Shown here piece by piece: positions 62,737 through 64,000 of a stretch of 64,000 bases of DNA. Positions within the stretch are counted from its first letter, which is position 1. Every line of letters starts with the position of its first letter. The notes under the pieces were generated by a model. That model saw nothing but the letters and a program-made list of their open reading frames with translations. It did not search any database and had not been told where the DNA came from. Source of the DNA: Nonlabens antarcticus (GTDB taxonomy: Bacteria; Bacteroidota; Bacteroidia; Flavobacteriales; Flavobacteriaceae); assembly GCF_015356755.1 (NCBI RefSeq), contig NZ_JADFCO010000063.1, positions 62,001 through 126,000 on the forward strand. Direction: 5' to 3'. The position numbers and the translations under genes were made by a program.

Positions 62737-62937
62737 GTGGTTTGATACTGATTATTATGATTTCCTTGTCTTATGGTAATCAACAATCGAACCTTAATTT
62801 TAGTTGATAACATGTTGAGAACCCCAAAATTTAATACCGCCTAGCCTAAAACTATTTGATAGCCCTTGTAGGAAAAAACTTTATATTTTGAAACTCAGGT
62901 TATGGGCTGACAATAACTTTGCAAAACCAGTTCAAAC

Positions 62938-62969
62938 AAAAAATACCAGCCTATCGGCTGGTATTTTTT
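62938..62969. terminator. Terminator after accA
   Basis: Perfect stem AAAAAATACCAGCC / GGCTGGTATTTTTT with a TATC loop, 21 bp after the accA stop; symmetrical, so it can work in both directions. Confidence 0.9.
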
Positions 62970-62990
62970 AAACATCGGCAAGCCGCTGTT

Positions 62991-63944
62991 TTATCCTTTG
63001 TAAACTCCCATGTTAGCATATTTATCCATACGCTGTTTTACTAATTCCTTAGCAGATAAATCTTTCAATTCATCATAATTGCGATCAATACATTTAGCAA
63101 CCGATACAAAGATTTCTTCTCGATCCCTGTGCGCGCCGCCATCAGGTTCGTCAAGGATTTCATCAACTAGCTTTAATTTCTTCATGTCCTTACTGGTTAA
63201 TTTCAAAGCTTCCGCAGCTTCTTCTTTATGTTCCCAGCTTCTCCATAATATAGAAGAACAAGATTCTGGCGAGATCACGCTGTACCAGGTGTTCTCAAGC
63301 ATGACCACACGATCACCCACACCTATTCCTAATGCTCCACCACTAGCTCCTTCACCTATAATAACAACAATAATAGGTACTTTTAAGCGGGTCATTTCTA
63401 GAATATTACGCGCAATTGCTTCTCCTTGACCACGCTCTTCTGCCTCTAGTCCAGGGAAAGCCCCAGGAGTATCAATTAATGACACCACGGGAATACCAAA
63501 TTTCTCTGCACTCTTCATTAAGCGCAATGCCTTGCGATACCCTTCAGGATTTGACATCCCAAAATTTCGATATTGGCGAGTTTTAGTATTGTAGCCCTTT
63601 TGCTGACCTATGAACATATAGGTTTGATTTCCTATTTTTCCTAGACCACCTACCATTGCTTTGTCATCTTTGACATTGCGATCTCCATGCATTTCCAGCC
63701 AGGAATCACCACACATACTCTTGATATAATCAAGCGTGTATGGACGATCAGGGTGGCGGGACATCTGCACCCTTTGCCAGGGCGTCAAATTACTGTAAAT
63801 CTCCTTGCGGGTTATTTTTATCTTTTTCTCTAATTGAGAAATTGTTTTGCTGACATCGACTTGATTATCAGCGCCTAATTCCAGTGTTTGCCGGTATTTT
63901 TCTTCCAGCTCCTTAATAGGCAATTCAAATTCTAGATATTCCAT
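62991..63944 (-). CDS. accA: Acetyl-CoA carboxylase carboxyltransferase subunit alpha
   Basis: This 317-residue protein matches AccA over its full length: [15 protein letters not shown] at the start, [42 protein letters not shown], and the crotonase-fold core [21 protein letters not shown]...[17 protein letters not shown]. With AccD it transfers carboxyl from biotin to acetyl-CoA in fatty acid synthesis. Length is normal. Confidence 0.96.
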   Translation of the reverse strand: MEYLEFELPIKELEEKYRQTLELGADNQVDVSKTISQLEKKIKITRKEIYSNLTPWQRVQMSRHPDRPYTLDYIKSMCGDSWLEMHGDRNVKDDKAMVGGLGKIGNQTYMFIGQQKGYNTKTRQYRNFGMSNPEGYRKALRLMKSAEKFGIPVVSLIDTPGAFPGLEAEERGQGEAIARNILEMTRLKVPIIVVIIGEGASGGALGIGVGDRVVMLENTWYSVISPESCSSILWRSWEHKEEAAEALKLTSKDMKKLKLVDEILDEPDGGAHRDREEIFVSVAKCIDRNYDELKDLSAKELVKQRMDKYANMGVYKG

Positions 63945-63969
63945 AGTTGGGTTTTCCAGTTGGGGTGAA

Positions 63970-63977
63970 CAAATATA
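63970..63977 (-). promoter_or_regulatory. Promoter -7 box (TATATTTG) for accA
   Basis: On the minus strand a perfect TAnnTTTG element lies 25 bp before the accA ATG. Confidence 0.55.
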
Positions 63978-64000
63978 AGGAAAGATCGCAGTGTGTAATA

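Overview
The window is chromosomal DNA of a marine-type Flavobacteriaceae (Bacteroidetes), probably close to Nonlabens/Dokdonia. The evidence is AT-rich DNA, several -7 boxes of the Bacteroidetes form TAnnTTTG, a TonB receptor/DUF4249 pair, a flavobacterial accA-dnaB neighbourhood, and a 16-bp palindrome (CGCTTTCGCGAAAGCG) scattered through the right half. Genus assignment is inference.

Region 1 (1-21.5 kb) is a mobile copper/heavy-metal island. All its cargo genes are on the + strand: RND pump cusA (cut by the window edge), a TolC-type channel, a multicopper oxidase apparently fused to an outer-membrane barrel, DUF302, two DUF3347 proteins, a haem-binding protein, a K+-channel-like protein, an NTF2-like protein, a YraQ/ArsP-type permease, PepSY, DUF305, a CusB adaptor carrying a third DUF3347 domain, an HMA-AraC regulator, a DUF326 copper-storage-like protein, CopA ATPase, an HMA chaperone and an MtfA-like peptidase. 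It ends at an oppositely oriented tyrosine recombinase (20086-21300) and a degenerate tRNA-Leu anticodon-arm fragment (about 21454-21478), the probable attachment site.

Region 2 (21.5-28.3 kb) is a very AT-rich series of minus-strand genes with large spacers: a lipoprotein, a DUF726-type hydrolase bracketed by two broken nitroreductase fragments, a HEPN-type protein, an MltR/HEPN-like protein, a long RES-domain protein and an HNH-like protein. The spacers share sequence modules at fixed places after stop codons and before starts, which suggests a cassette-like array with a toxin/defence flavour.

Region 3 (28.5-64 kb) is host chromosome: M14 carboxypeptidase, a palindromic repeat array holding a frameshifted GIY-YIG nuclease gene, patatin, PAP2 phosphatase, a membrane XRE regulator, a HigBA-like toxin-antitoxin pair inserted beside a decayed higA relic, nitronate monooxygenase, TonB receptor plus DUF4249, nitroreductase, SanA-like protein, tRNA-Ser(UGA), universal stress protein, RimK-type ligase, an Rrf2-regulated haem-copper oxidase/NO-type operon with truncated haemoglobin and cupin, a BLUF photoreceptor, an outer-membrane barrel protein, a LytTR response regulator with its histidine kinase, a DUF2383 protein, a DnaQ-GIY-YIG fusion, the protein often labelled asparagine synthetase B, dnaB and accA.

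The strongest candidates for undescribed biology are the repeat array with its embedded nuclease (31.2-32.2 kb), the host-specific palindrome that also lies inside genes as signal-peptide or tail codons, and the cassette-like array at 22-28 kb.
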